A DNA stretch of 64,000 nucleotides, taken from NCBI GenBank assembly GCA_025769875.1, contig JAGFNK010000007.1, positions 62,001 to 126,000 of the forward strand, in the 5' to 3' direction. The DNA comes from Russula earlei. Taxonomy: Eukaryota > Basidiomycota > Agaricomycetes > Russulales > Russulaceae. Made by a program: the position numbers and the translations under genes. Shown here piece by piece: positions 55,753 to 64,000 of this stretch (position 1 is its first letter; each line of letters starts with the position of its first letter). Under the pieces are notes generated by a model. It was not told where the DNA came from, searched no databases, and worked only from the letters and a program-made list of their open reading frames with translations.

Positions 55753-56382
55753 CTACGTCGATTGTTTGCCCTCCCTCGCCGTCCAATCCAACCAGGACCC
55801 TTTATAGTTCAAGATACTGGGACGGAAGCCTATCAACACAGAAGCGCCATAGTGTAAGGATATGCATACTTTGTGTACCCGTTCCTCCGCGCAACGTCAC
55901 TTGCGGTTGCGCTGCGCATGCCGCTACGGCAGTAGAAAGCAACTTCCTGGTCAAGTGAGGGCTTTTGAAAGCCATATTGTTCCATGAACTTCTCTCCTTC
56001 CATGTTCAACGCCGCAGGAAGGACGGAGAGTGGGAGATTCACTGCAGAGGGGATCATGCCTTGCAATACCTCGTCAGGCTCCCGTACATCGATCAGATAC
56101 GCATTCTAGATCGAGGTTTTGGGTCAATCGAGGAAAAGTGAAAGCAGCACGCACTTCACTTGGTTGCTGTGACTTCTGTTTGACTTGCTCGTACGTAAGA
56201 ATTGGTGCAATCCAATCCTTGAGCAATTCCTCCTTCGCCTTATTGTAAGCCTTTTTCTCTTCTGGAGTTCGTGACGAGTTGTGTCGGGCTCCAAGGACCA
56301 CGAGCGGGCGAGAAATTCGAACACTCGCGAGTGATCGAGTTGAGATTATTGCAAAGGAGGACTTGAAACTTGCGCGTAGCAT
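55753..56382 (-). CDS. mitochondrial rhodanese (thiosulfate sulfurtransferase-like)
   Basis: Exons (minus strand): 56382-56155, 55870-56105 (read 56105-55870) and 55816-55753; introns of 49 and 53 nt; 175 residues. The presequence MLRASFKSSFAIISTRSLAS is Ser/Arg-rich. The rhodanese domain shows NAYLIDVREPDEVLQGMIP, SAVNLPLSVLPAAL and the active-site loop CRSGMRSA with the catalytic Cys. The end GYTNILNYKGSWLDWTAREG is created by the last splice and is family-typical. It resembles the single-domain yeast Rdl2 type, which transfers sulfane sulfur in mitochondria. It lies 420 bp downstream of, and is codirectional with, the frataxin gene. The adjacency is suggestive, but there is no direct evidence of co-regulation. 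Confidence 0.9.
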
Positions 56383-57064
56383 TTTCTTTCACAACATACG
56401 GACGGTGAGACGAGACAAGCTTTAAGTATCTATCATATCATTCCACGTGACTCTGCGGCTATCGGTCTGAGCCATTTTTGACTATCGGCCCCTCCCAAGA
56501 ACGCACTCGTCGCAGCCACAGCGCGATGACACCACATTACAAGCTCGCTCGGAAGTCCCACATACTGCACGTTTAGATAGCATGGCATTCCTTTCATGCC
56601 ACTTTACCATTGTCTAATGTATATGTATATAACTTTATTCCTTCGCACCTAAGTCTTGATTCCACACAGATATACACCCTCTCATTCCCGTGGATTGACG
56701 CCCTGATTTTATCTGTATTACCGAAAAATCCGAATTTATCGCATTGTCCGTGCTATCGCACCGACTGCTCGCTCTGCTCCTTTGATGCATGGACGATTCA
56801 ATTTACTCTGATTTGGCTTCTGGTGTAGTGGTCCGAATGCGGGCATACTCTCCTGATGTTTGTCCCATGATGTCCTCAAAAGGCGACGGACTTTCTCTGG
56901 TTTCTGTCGTGATTATCTGCCAGCAAACCCCGAGTGCTATGCCTCCCGCGGGCCGCGGTGACCAGGAAGCATTAGTTTGCCTCAAGTGTGGGCTAGGCTT
57001 GGTGATAAACTGTCAGCCCCCACCGATAATTTATCGCCAGCTCGTCCCCCTTATCACATCTACC
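56383..57064. other. upstream region of copper transporter gene A
   Basis: No separate gene is supported. An ORF from 56789 runs in frame into the transporter start at 57065, but the paralogue begins at the equivalent of 57065, so I treat the upstream part as promoter and leader. Confidence 0.45.
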
Positions 57065-57635
57065 ATGTACCAGACAAATTCATCTGAGCTTGACATGATG
57101 ACACCGTACTTACATTTTACTGGTGGAGACACAGTTTATTTCAGGTCATGGCGCCCATCCTCCCGCGGCGCTATTGCGGGGACCAGCTTCGCACTTCTCG
57201 TATTGGCCGTTTCTGAGAGGCTGCTTCATGCCACCCGTGCAATCATGGATGCTGGTTGGAGGAGGTATGCACTTCATGACTGCTTTGGCTCGATTTACCG
57301 CAATTTTGGCTCAGCGCCCTCACTTTACAACCCAAGCATCGCACCCAAAGTAGTGCGATCGCCTCAACAAACGAGTTCCGCGATGTAAGAAGGACTATTC
57401 CCCCGTTTGTCCTTTCTCGCGATTCCGCAAGGGGTGCCTTGTGCTCTTTGCATGCGTTGGTCACCTATGCTCTTATGTTAGCCGTGATGTGAGCTATGAT
57501 GGTTCTTCTCACTGCCATTTACCACTTAAGCGCTTCCTGGCTAGGACATTCCAGGCAGCATACGTCATCTCAATCATTATTGGATTGGGTCTCGGTGAAG
57601 TTTTATTTGGGCGGTTCGCAAATGCACACCCATAA
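57065..57635 (+). CDS. CTR-type high-affinity copper transporter A
   Basis: Imports Cu(I) across the plasma membrane as a trimer. Exons 57065-57264, 57351-57488 and 57545-57635; introns of 86 and 56 nt; 142 residues. MYQTNSSELDMMTPYLHFTG leads into TM1 (GAIAGTSFALLVLAVSERLL). A loop with VRRTIPPFVLSRDSARGAL follows, then TM2 with the MxxxM selectivity motif (YALMLAVMTF) and TM3 with GxxxG packing (IIGLGLGEVLFGR). The MxxxM motif is formed across the second intron (GTGAT/GACATTC), which confirms the splice. The extracellular Met-rich tail is very short. The paralogue at 60002 has the same three-exon structure; exons 1 and 3 have identical lengths, exon 2 differs by one codon. Confidence 0.9.
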
Positions 57636-60001
57636 TCTACCAACGGGTCTTGGGAATAGATTAAACGTCTGTACAGTCGGAAAGCCTTGTCCTCGAACCT
57701 AGCAATCGTATCTGTTGACTGGCCCTACCAGTATGGGGTTAAAAGTATTCAGGTAAAGGAAAGTGTAGACCTCAAACTGAGAGCATATCTTCCAGCGTTC
57801 GAGTAGGCGGGGCTCGACAGGTGGAGCAGGGGTCGGCGGGTCGATGGGAGCAAGAGTCAGCGCGTTTGTCTTTCCGCTGGCGATTTTGGGGTTGGCGAGG
57901 CGGTGGTGGTTCAAGAGAGGTCCCGTGTAGCTGCGTGCTCTGAGATGGCCGTTTGAGAATGCCTTACGCTAGCCCGGCAGTCGAACTTTCGGTCAGATAC
58001 CTTGACAGGAAAGCTGCGCGTCTAAACTGTCATCCCTGCAAGAGCGTTGGCGCCACTTCGGAGGTAGCGACTGCGGAGGCATTGGGCGGAGCGTGTGAGC
58101 GGCTGTACTCGAGTGCATCGTTGCGCGTTGGGGTAATGCCGGGCGTCGTTGTCGTGTACTGCCGACGCTAATGCTGCAGTGGTCCTCTTGTCGCCGCGAC
58201 GGCGTCTTCTCTGTCTGAGGGCGCATGAGTGAGGTGGGTGATAGTGTACTGTGTGGGTGTCGGTGGTGCTGCTGAGGCCGGCGGCGTCTCCGTGCGTGTC
58301 GACGCGGATTGTGTGATAGCCACGGCTGAGGCTTCTAAGGCTTCGAGGTGTTCGGGGGCGAGGTCTTATACACTTGAGGTGCCATTGGCAGGCGTGGACG
58401 AGGACGCGCTAGTGAACGGGGAGGGGACATGAGCTGTGGTGCGCGCCGTGCTGCTGGGGTCGGCGGCATTCCTTCGGGGTGGGTGCTTGTGATTGTGGTA
58501 GCTTCTGCTCCTGAGCGCGAGCGTCGCTGTGACTGACTTTTGAGAGTTCAAAGCATTCTTGAATAAGGCATTCGTTGAGCGTGACTTGAGCTGGGTGAGG
58601 CCGCGTGGCCGCGAGGGTTGGAGGCACAGGCACGGCGGGATGGAAAATGGAAGCGGCGAGTCAAAACTTGGGCAAGCTGGTGTGGGAGGGGCGATAGCTA
58701 CAATCAGGGCAGAGACGGCTGGCGCTAAAATCATGGCGGAAGACGGGCTGGAACGACGACGGCAGATAAGGCCGAAACTGACGGTAAGAAATTGAGCGGG
58801 ATAACAGGATCGGACTGTGTGATTCAGGCGAGGACAGAGAAAACTAGAGACGGGGAGCTGCACGGCGGAGAAGGTGTTGCGACCGTTGTCAATCTCTGTG
58901 TCTGGCGTCATTGGGGAGGGGTTGAAAGTCTACTAGGCCAATTCTTTGCTTGACTCTTGGGTGCGGCAGTCCAGCGGCCGTGAGAGGTGGCGCCTTTACC
59001 GGATGGCAAGGTTGGGGTAAGGACGAAACGGTATCGGTGGCGTGCAACTTCGACCCTCAGACGGGAAACGAGGAGGCTGACCGTATGTGCGGCGATGATT
59101 CCTTGGCGATGGGGGGGGGACAGTAGCCCCATTCTGCAAACGAGGTGGCGTAGGCGCGTATACAAGCAGGTAGGCAGCGCAGGCTCCTGATCATATGCTC
59201 TAGCTCCCGATCTTCCTCGTCTTTCGAGGCGCGGCTTCGGTTTCAAGACCTTTGCGAGCAAGAAGGGTTGACAAATGCATCTTCCCTGTATATTCAAGAC
59301 CAGGAAGTATTGGATATACAGGATTGGCTCATCCTTTGATAAACGTCCATAGAATTGAGGGGCTGCCTGGTGAGCCGGTGAGCTGGGCGGACGATCATTT
59401 CGAGAGTGTGGGACTGGTGACTAGCGGCAGACGAAATGACTCGCAAAGTGGGAATTAGAACCCACGTGACCCTTCGGCTTTGTCATACAGGGGTTCTCTT
59501 GAGGCAATTTTTACGATTGGTTGAAAATTGCCTCACTGATGGCGTCACAGTCCCACCTTTTTCCCTCCCTCACCCTCACCCACCTCGCACTTTGCATTCA
59601 TCAGTCATCCTGCTGTCCAGGTTGTCCGCGCACCCATGGATTATGGGTCATCAGCCTTGTCCTGTCCCTCTGTATTGCGGCTGACTACAGAAAACTCTAC
59701 TTGTCAGTTGCTGCCGTTGGCTCCAGGTCCAAATGTGATTCTCTCCCCTTGCTACAACGACTTGAAAATATCAGCATGTCTGGTCTCTTGTCGACTAAAT
59801 TCTGCGCTGCATGATTTTCTTCTCGTGGTTGTCGTGCGTGTGTCATTGGACGTCTGACTTCGGGGTTTGCCGGCGCCTGCGTGGCAAATCCCGAAGGTCA
59901 CGCCTCATTTTTCGCTTTTTCGCATGCGCCTGAATTCGCCTGGGATAAACATTCCCACCACAGACAGCCCATCACCAGCTCATTGCCTTCATACGTCTAC
60001 C
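57636..60001. other. region between the copper transporter genes, no firm gene
   Basis: The minus strand has a 181-codon Pro/Ser-rich frame (58911-58366, start MTPDTEIDNGRNTFSAV) and further open stretches on either side. A short frame MHLSTLLARKGLETEAAPRK lies on the minus strand near 59279. These could be exons of one low-complexity gene, but I found no domain and no reliable splice chain. The last 100 bases are the promoter of transporter B. Confidence 0.3.
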
Positions 60002-60576
60002 ATGACCTCTAATAATTCATCTGTGGTCTTAATGACACCATACCTCCATTTCACTGGTGAAGATCACCTTTACTTTAGGTCATGGCACCCATCCTCCGGT
60101 GGTGCTATCGCAGGGGCCAGTATCATACTTCTCATATTGGCTATTTTAGAGAGACTGCTTCATGCCACCTGTGCAGTCATGGATGCCCATTGGAGGAGGA
60201 GGTATGCGCTCTATGATTATCTTGATTAGTTCCATTTCAATGTCAGCTCAGTGCTCTCGCTCTGGATCTCACTTTTCCTGCTGGGAATAGTGTAGCCCCT
60301 CCAACGAAAGAGTCTCGCAATGTACGAAGGACTCGTACCATCCCTCCTTTTGTCCTCTCCCGCGATTGCGCAAGGGGTGCCCTGTACTCTCTTCAGGCAT
60401 CACTCTCCTATGCTCTCATGCTAGCTGTGATGTGAGCTACTGGTTTTTGTCTCTTTTCATTACAACTTAAACATTCCCTGGCTAGGACCTTTCAGGCAGC
60501 ATATATCATCTCAATTATTGTCGGATTGGGCCTTGGAGAAGTTCTATTTGGGCGGCTCGCTCATGCGCATCTGTAG
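60002..60576 (+). CDS. CTR-type high-affinity copper transporter B
   Basis: Exons 60002-60201, 60291-60431 and 60486-60576; introns of 89 and 54 nt; 143 residues. MTSNNSSVVLMTPYLHFTGE precedes TM1 (GAIAGASIILLILAILERLL). Then come SVAPPTKESRNVRRTRTIPP, TM2 with MLAVM formed across the second intron, and TM3 VGLGLGEVLFGRLAHAHL. Intron phases match gene A exactly, so the pair arose by tandem duplication. The C-terminus lacks a Cys/His tail. With gene A and the BIM1-like gene 0.5 kb downstream it forms a copper-uptake cluster. Regulation by a copper-sensing factor such as Cuf1 is likely from the family, but I could not confirm binding sites. Confidence 0.9.
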
Positions 60577-61097
60577 TCTACTACAAGAATCTATGCTGGG
60601 GTCTTTGAATACATTTGAGTGTCTGCGAGTGAAACGCTGCTATTGTTTTTCTCACATGGAACCTGGTGATCCCGTCATCGTTGGAATCCAGGAGTATGAA
60701 CGTGAAGGAGTCGTCGATCTCCGTCAGAGCCGAGGGTGGATGGTGACTGGGCGCGACGTAGGCCAGGACGCGGAGAGATGATGGATGAACGATGAGAGCG
60801 GGCTGAAATTGCTGACGAGTGAGAGGCACTCGACGGAGGGGACACTGCCAGCGTTGCGTGGCCATTTGGATGGCGAGCGTCCCAGGCGACGTTCTCTAAG
60901 GTGCGAGGGACCCAAACCTGGTGGGGCTTTGAACGAAGAAAGCGGCGATCGAGGAGTTCCGGGGCGACGACGGCTTGGCCCTTCTGCCACCAATGAGGTA
61001 CGCACAGAAATTCCCACAGCTGAAAAGTTTTTTCACCGCTCGCCTTCGATATTATAATTAAAGTCTTCATAGGGTCATTCTACGTTGGACGATCAGA
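60577..61097. other. spacer between transporter B and the BIM1-like gene
   Basis: No gene is supported; short frames on both strands without domains. It presumably contains the BIM1-like promoter. Confidence 0.45.
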
Positions 61098-61919
61098 ATG
61101 TTTTTTTCTATGTTCGTTCTGCTATCCGGTGTTATTACCCTAGTCAACGCCCATTTCGAGCTGGCGTACCCGCCTCCTCGAGGTCCTTTCGACGATAACA
61201 ATGAAGTGAATTTTTGTGGTAAGTGGTTCAATTAGGTCCTTGTCCATTCTGATTCCCATACTCGCGGCAGACAATTACGTTCACGCTGCGGCTAACAGGA
61301 GCGAATTTCCTCTCAGCGGCGGATTTGTCACGCTAGCCTCGGAGCATGTCAGCTGGAGTCGTAAGTCGAAATTCTGACCGTCCACGGCCTTTACCTGTCG
61401 ACGAGCTTCGTGTCCATCAGTTGGGATCTTGCTTTCGACCGTGCAAGATCCAACGTCTTTTGATAACTTCACGACATCATCCGGGCAGCAACAGCTTGCC
61501 CGAAACTATGCCAGCGCCACGGGGGTCGGCAGTTTTTGTATTCCCCTCGACCTGTCCAACACCGGAATCAGCGGCGTCGGTGACGGTGCCAATGTGACGA
61601 TTCAGTTTCTTTACAACGGAGGCGACGGCAGCCTGTACCAGGTACGTATTTCGGGCGGGCGCTTCCGCCATCCCCCCCGCATGTCTTACGCCGTCGCGGT
61701 TCAACTGAATTTTTTTTCTCGGTCCAGTGCGCGGACCTGACACTGTCGAATAACTTCACCATCCCGTCCAATATCACTTGCAGCAATTCATCTACCACCA
61801 ACACCGCCTCTTCGTCGTCGCCGAGCTCGACGTCGAGCGGCAAGAATGTCGCCAATAGAATCGCCGCGCCGGGCTTCGCTGGAGTGCTCGGTTTCCTGGC
61901 AACGTTGGTTGTGGTCTGA
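61098..61919 (+). CDS. BIM1-like (X325) secreted copper-binding protein, GPI-type
   Basis: Exons 61098-61218, 61271-61360, 61421-61641 and 61728-61919; introns of 52, 60 and 86 nt; 207 residues. A signal peptide ([18 protein letters not shown]) is followed directly by His ([11 protein letters not shown]). That leaves an N-terminal His, as required for the histidine-brace copper site of LPMO-like proteins. [26 protein letters not shown] (second His) and YQCADLTL are family blocks; the Cys pair is conserved. A Ser/Thr-rich linker and a hydrophobic tail ([15 protein letters not shown]) suggest GPI anchoring. In Cryptococcus, BIM1 assists CTR1 in copper acquisition and does not cut polysaccharide; the same role is inferred from the two CTR genes next to it. 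Confidence 0.9.
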
Positions 61920-62762
61920 GTCATGCTGGGGACAACGGTTGTGTGCCTCTCGTTTGGATCGACAGGTGACGCACAAACTGTCCCTGTGTTCGTACGTAGC
62001 ATGCGTTTATGAGTAGTACATTTTCGAGAGGGGTAGCGTGATGTAAGGGAAGGACTTGGCGCAAATCCTTTTAGAGCTGGGCACTCTGAAGGTCCACCAT
62101 CCCAATATATATATATCTTCATTCCCATTGATTTTCAAAGACGGTGTTCGATACTGGTGAATAGGAACTTGGTCACATGCCCACCTTACTCCCGCGGACC
62201 GTAGTACTAACTTGGCAGCTCACCAACGCCTCGCGAACTTGTCTGGCATAGGGATAATGTAGGACGAAGCCCGCCTGGGAAGACTTGTTGTTTAACTAAC
62301 CACGTTGAGGGCTTTGTACTTGCTGTCTCCGGCTCGGCTCGAAACCGCTTGGAGCCGAGCCGTTCAACGGTCGAAACCGCTCAGAAAGAGCGCGAGCCGT
62401 TTCGAGCCGTTTCGAAGTGCCATATTTGGATATGGTTACTCGATTTGGAGAGTTGTCTGTCACCCCACCTCTCTGTCTCTGGAATCTACCTTGCGTTGCA
62501 AGAGACTCATCCCACAACTCCACCGGTTGATCAGTCAAGCAGTTGTTCAAGACATGCGACAGGGCGACTGTGTGCACTTCCAATCATGGAATTCGATCCA
62601 CACATCAGGAAAAAATGAAAAGGCTATGTCAACTTCCATTGAGGTTTCATGCCTACACTGTGGCATAGCAACCACCAAACTCTATATAGCCACTGCCAGA
62701 GTTATATAGAGCACCATTGACTACATTTCTTCTACCAATGTTACATGAATCATACAATGTTA
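61920..62762. other. intergenic region with short GAGCCG/GAAACCG repeats
   Basis: No gene is supported. Between about 62330 and 62435 short motifs (CGAAACCGCT, GAGCCGTT, CGAGCCGTTTCGA) recur and could pair within the strand. From about 62590 the sequence becomes AT-rich and CpG-poor, like the repeat island. Confidence 0.45.
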
Positions 62763-62970
62763 CATCAGCAAAATCACAAGAAAATTTATGACTTTTTGAC
62801 TTTTTAGCTTTATAGGGAGTATTTCTAAAGTTGAAAGTTTGTAAAGTAGTAGAGTGCTGTTCAAGCCTCCATAAAGCCAGAAAAGGTAGTAAAGTTTGTA
62901 AAGTCTGCCAAACCAACATTGGACAGAGGGCTCTTATCTTTAGCAGTAGCCCCATTAGATGTAAATTGGC
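62763..62970. mobile_element. fragment of the CATCAG element
   Basis: From CATCAGCAAAATCACA onward it matches the inverted sequence of 6150-6345 (for example TTTCTAAAGTTGAAAGTTTG and CAAGCCTCCATAAAGCCAG). It is cut off at the LINE poly(A) tract. Confidence 0.6.
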
Positions 62971-64000
62971 TTTTTTTTTTTTTTTTTTTTTTAAAAAAAA
63001 TCTGAATTTGTATTCGGCTTGCACATAAAACATGATACAGAGGTGGTCATGGGCATGATATGCGACATAATGTGATTAGGTGTTTATGGGTCTTGGATTG
63101 TCCACTGGGGCAGTATGACAGCAATTGTTATGGCATTGTGGCCGTTGGAGCGTTAGCTCAGAGTTCAGTGGGGTCAAGTCCCAGTGACTTGGTTCAGGGG
63201 TTCAATGGGGACTGGCTCAAAGAGACCGGTTCAGAGGTTTAGCATCTCAAGACTGAGTCAGACAGTGACTCAACCCGCAGACAGAGTTGATCTTCTGGTT
63301 TCACAGAAGAGGAGAGCGATGAGAGAGAGGCAGAGGAGGAAGAGGAACACAAAGGTTCCTCTAGGTGTGCTCAGGTCAAGCAGAGTGTAAGCCAGCACAA
63401 GCAAGTTGTGATTAAGAGAGTATACAGATGTGACAGGAAATGGGACAAAGCTAAGCTGGGGGCATTCCCCAGCTTTTACAGGTGCTTAAATACTGTATCT
63501 AGCAAGGCTGTACAGTACCATATGTGGAACAATAGGTAATACTTGAGCCAATAGCAGAAAGGGATCAAACAATAGATGAGACACAAAAGATGAAACAATA
63601 AGGGACCATCAACATCAAGGGATGAAATGGTAACCAAGGGGATGAGGGTAGGAAAGAGAGGAACAATAACAAAACAGGAATGAGTCAGGAAATCACAACA
63701 GCAATAGAGTATAGTGCTTGGTGGTTGGTTGTGATGATTATGTGGGGTGTCTCTGCATTCCCTGGTTCTCCCTTCTCCCTCCTGGGTCCCAGTTTTCCCT
63801 CAGTTTTAGGCACGCCTTTGTTTCTTTGAGAAAGAGGAGCATGCTCTGTGCCTGTTCTGGGTGGTCAAATAGCTGGGGTAGGTTTCATGGGCAGCCATTT
63901 GTGGACAGATGTCCATGGTGCACATCATGGAAGAGTGGGCATGTCAGGAGCATGTGCTCAACTGTTTGGAGGGGCTTGCTGCATAGGCACACAATCTGTG
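62971..64000 (-). mobile_element. LINE retrotransposon 3' end with poly(A) tract
   Basis: On the minus strand the window edge is coding: CLCSKPLQTVEHMLLTCPLF, a zinc-binding CxC..H..C module found at the C-terminus of fungal LINE polyproteins. It continues FDHPEQAQSMLLFLKETKAC and LRENWDPGG; an in-frame TGA (63887-63885) fits CGA decay. The 3' part ends in a run of 22 A on the minus strand (62971-62992 as T). Solo LTR 63126-63700 interrupts it. The element continues beyond the window. Confidence 0.65.
63126..63700 (-). mobile_element. solo LTR of the chromovirus family
   Basis: 575 bp, TGTTATGGCA to ATCACAACA, flanked by GCAAT on both sides (63121-63125 and 63701-63705). It is similar along its length to the LTRs at 7127 and 16140 (for example AGAGTTGATCTTCTGGTTTC), with small deletions. 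It is inserted in the LINE 3' end. Confidence 0.9.

Noticed and set aside
58366..58911. 181-codon Pro/Ser-rich minus-strand ORF as a gene
   Set aside because: No domain, no defensible splice chain, and open frames of this length occur by chance in GC-rich sequence; kept only as a note in the region entry.

Overview
The window is nuclear DNA of a filamentous basidiomycete, most likely an agaricomycete. Genes are intron-rich, with introns of about 46-90 nt and GT-AG (occasionally GC-AG) ends. The proteins are typical of mushrooms and wood-decay fungi: F-box-like proteins opening with LPDEVLLEIF, a BIM1-like copper protein and short CTR transporters. The repeats are fungal chromovirus, hAT, pogo, copia and LINE elements. 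Gene models below were built by hand from reading frames and splice sites.

Layout. 1-5.3 kb: the 5' end of a 6-phosphogluconolactonase gene (minus strand), then two F-box-like paralogues (plus strand), the first frameshifted. 5.3-30 kb: a CpG-poor island of nested mobile elements. It holds an inverted-repeat element nested in another; a Ty3/gypsy chromovirus (7127-16759) with 620-bp LTRs and TATAC target duplications, itself hit by two solo LTRs; tandem and tRNA-like repeats; a hAT transposase gene broken by a solo LTR and by a pogo element that carries its own solo LTR; and a copia remnant. 30.0-33.6 kb is a second copy of the 2.6-6.95 kb segment and carries the third F-box gene.

33.6-61.9 kb is gene-dense. 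In order: a Ser/Pro-rich conserved protein with frameshifts, a trypsin-like peptidase, an RBM26/27-like RNA-binding protein, the FANCM/Mph1 helicase, a G-patch/C2H2 protein, a BET double-bromodomain protein, a WDR70-like WD40 protein, a small conserved protein, frataxin, a mitochondrial rhodanese, two tandem CTR copper transporters and a BIM1-like secreted copper protein. The last three look like a copper-uptake cluster, since BIM1 works with CTR1 in Cryptococcus. 62.7-64 kb returns to repeats: an element fragment, a LINE 3' end with a poly(A) tract, and a solo LTR of the chromovirus family.

Most interesting: (i) two solo-LTR families, four of four copies of one and one copy of a diverged relative, keep open a short membrane-spanning reading frame between a TATA box plus hairpin and the LTR end; (ii) two consecutive 4-nt microexons in the Mph1 gene; (iii) stop codons across several transposons that match single CGA-to-TGA changes; (iv) an extra coiled-coil/zinc-knuckle ORF 3' of the chromovirus integrase; (v) the CTR-CTR-BIM1 cluster.
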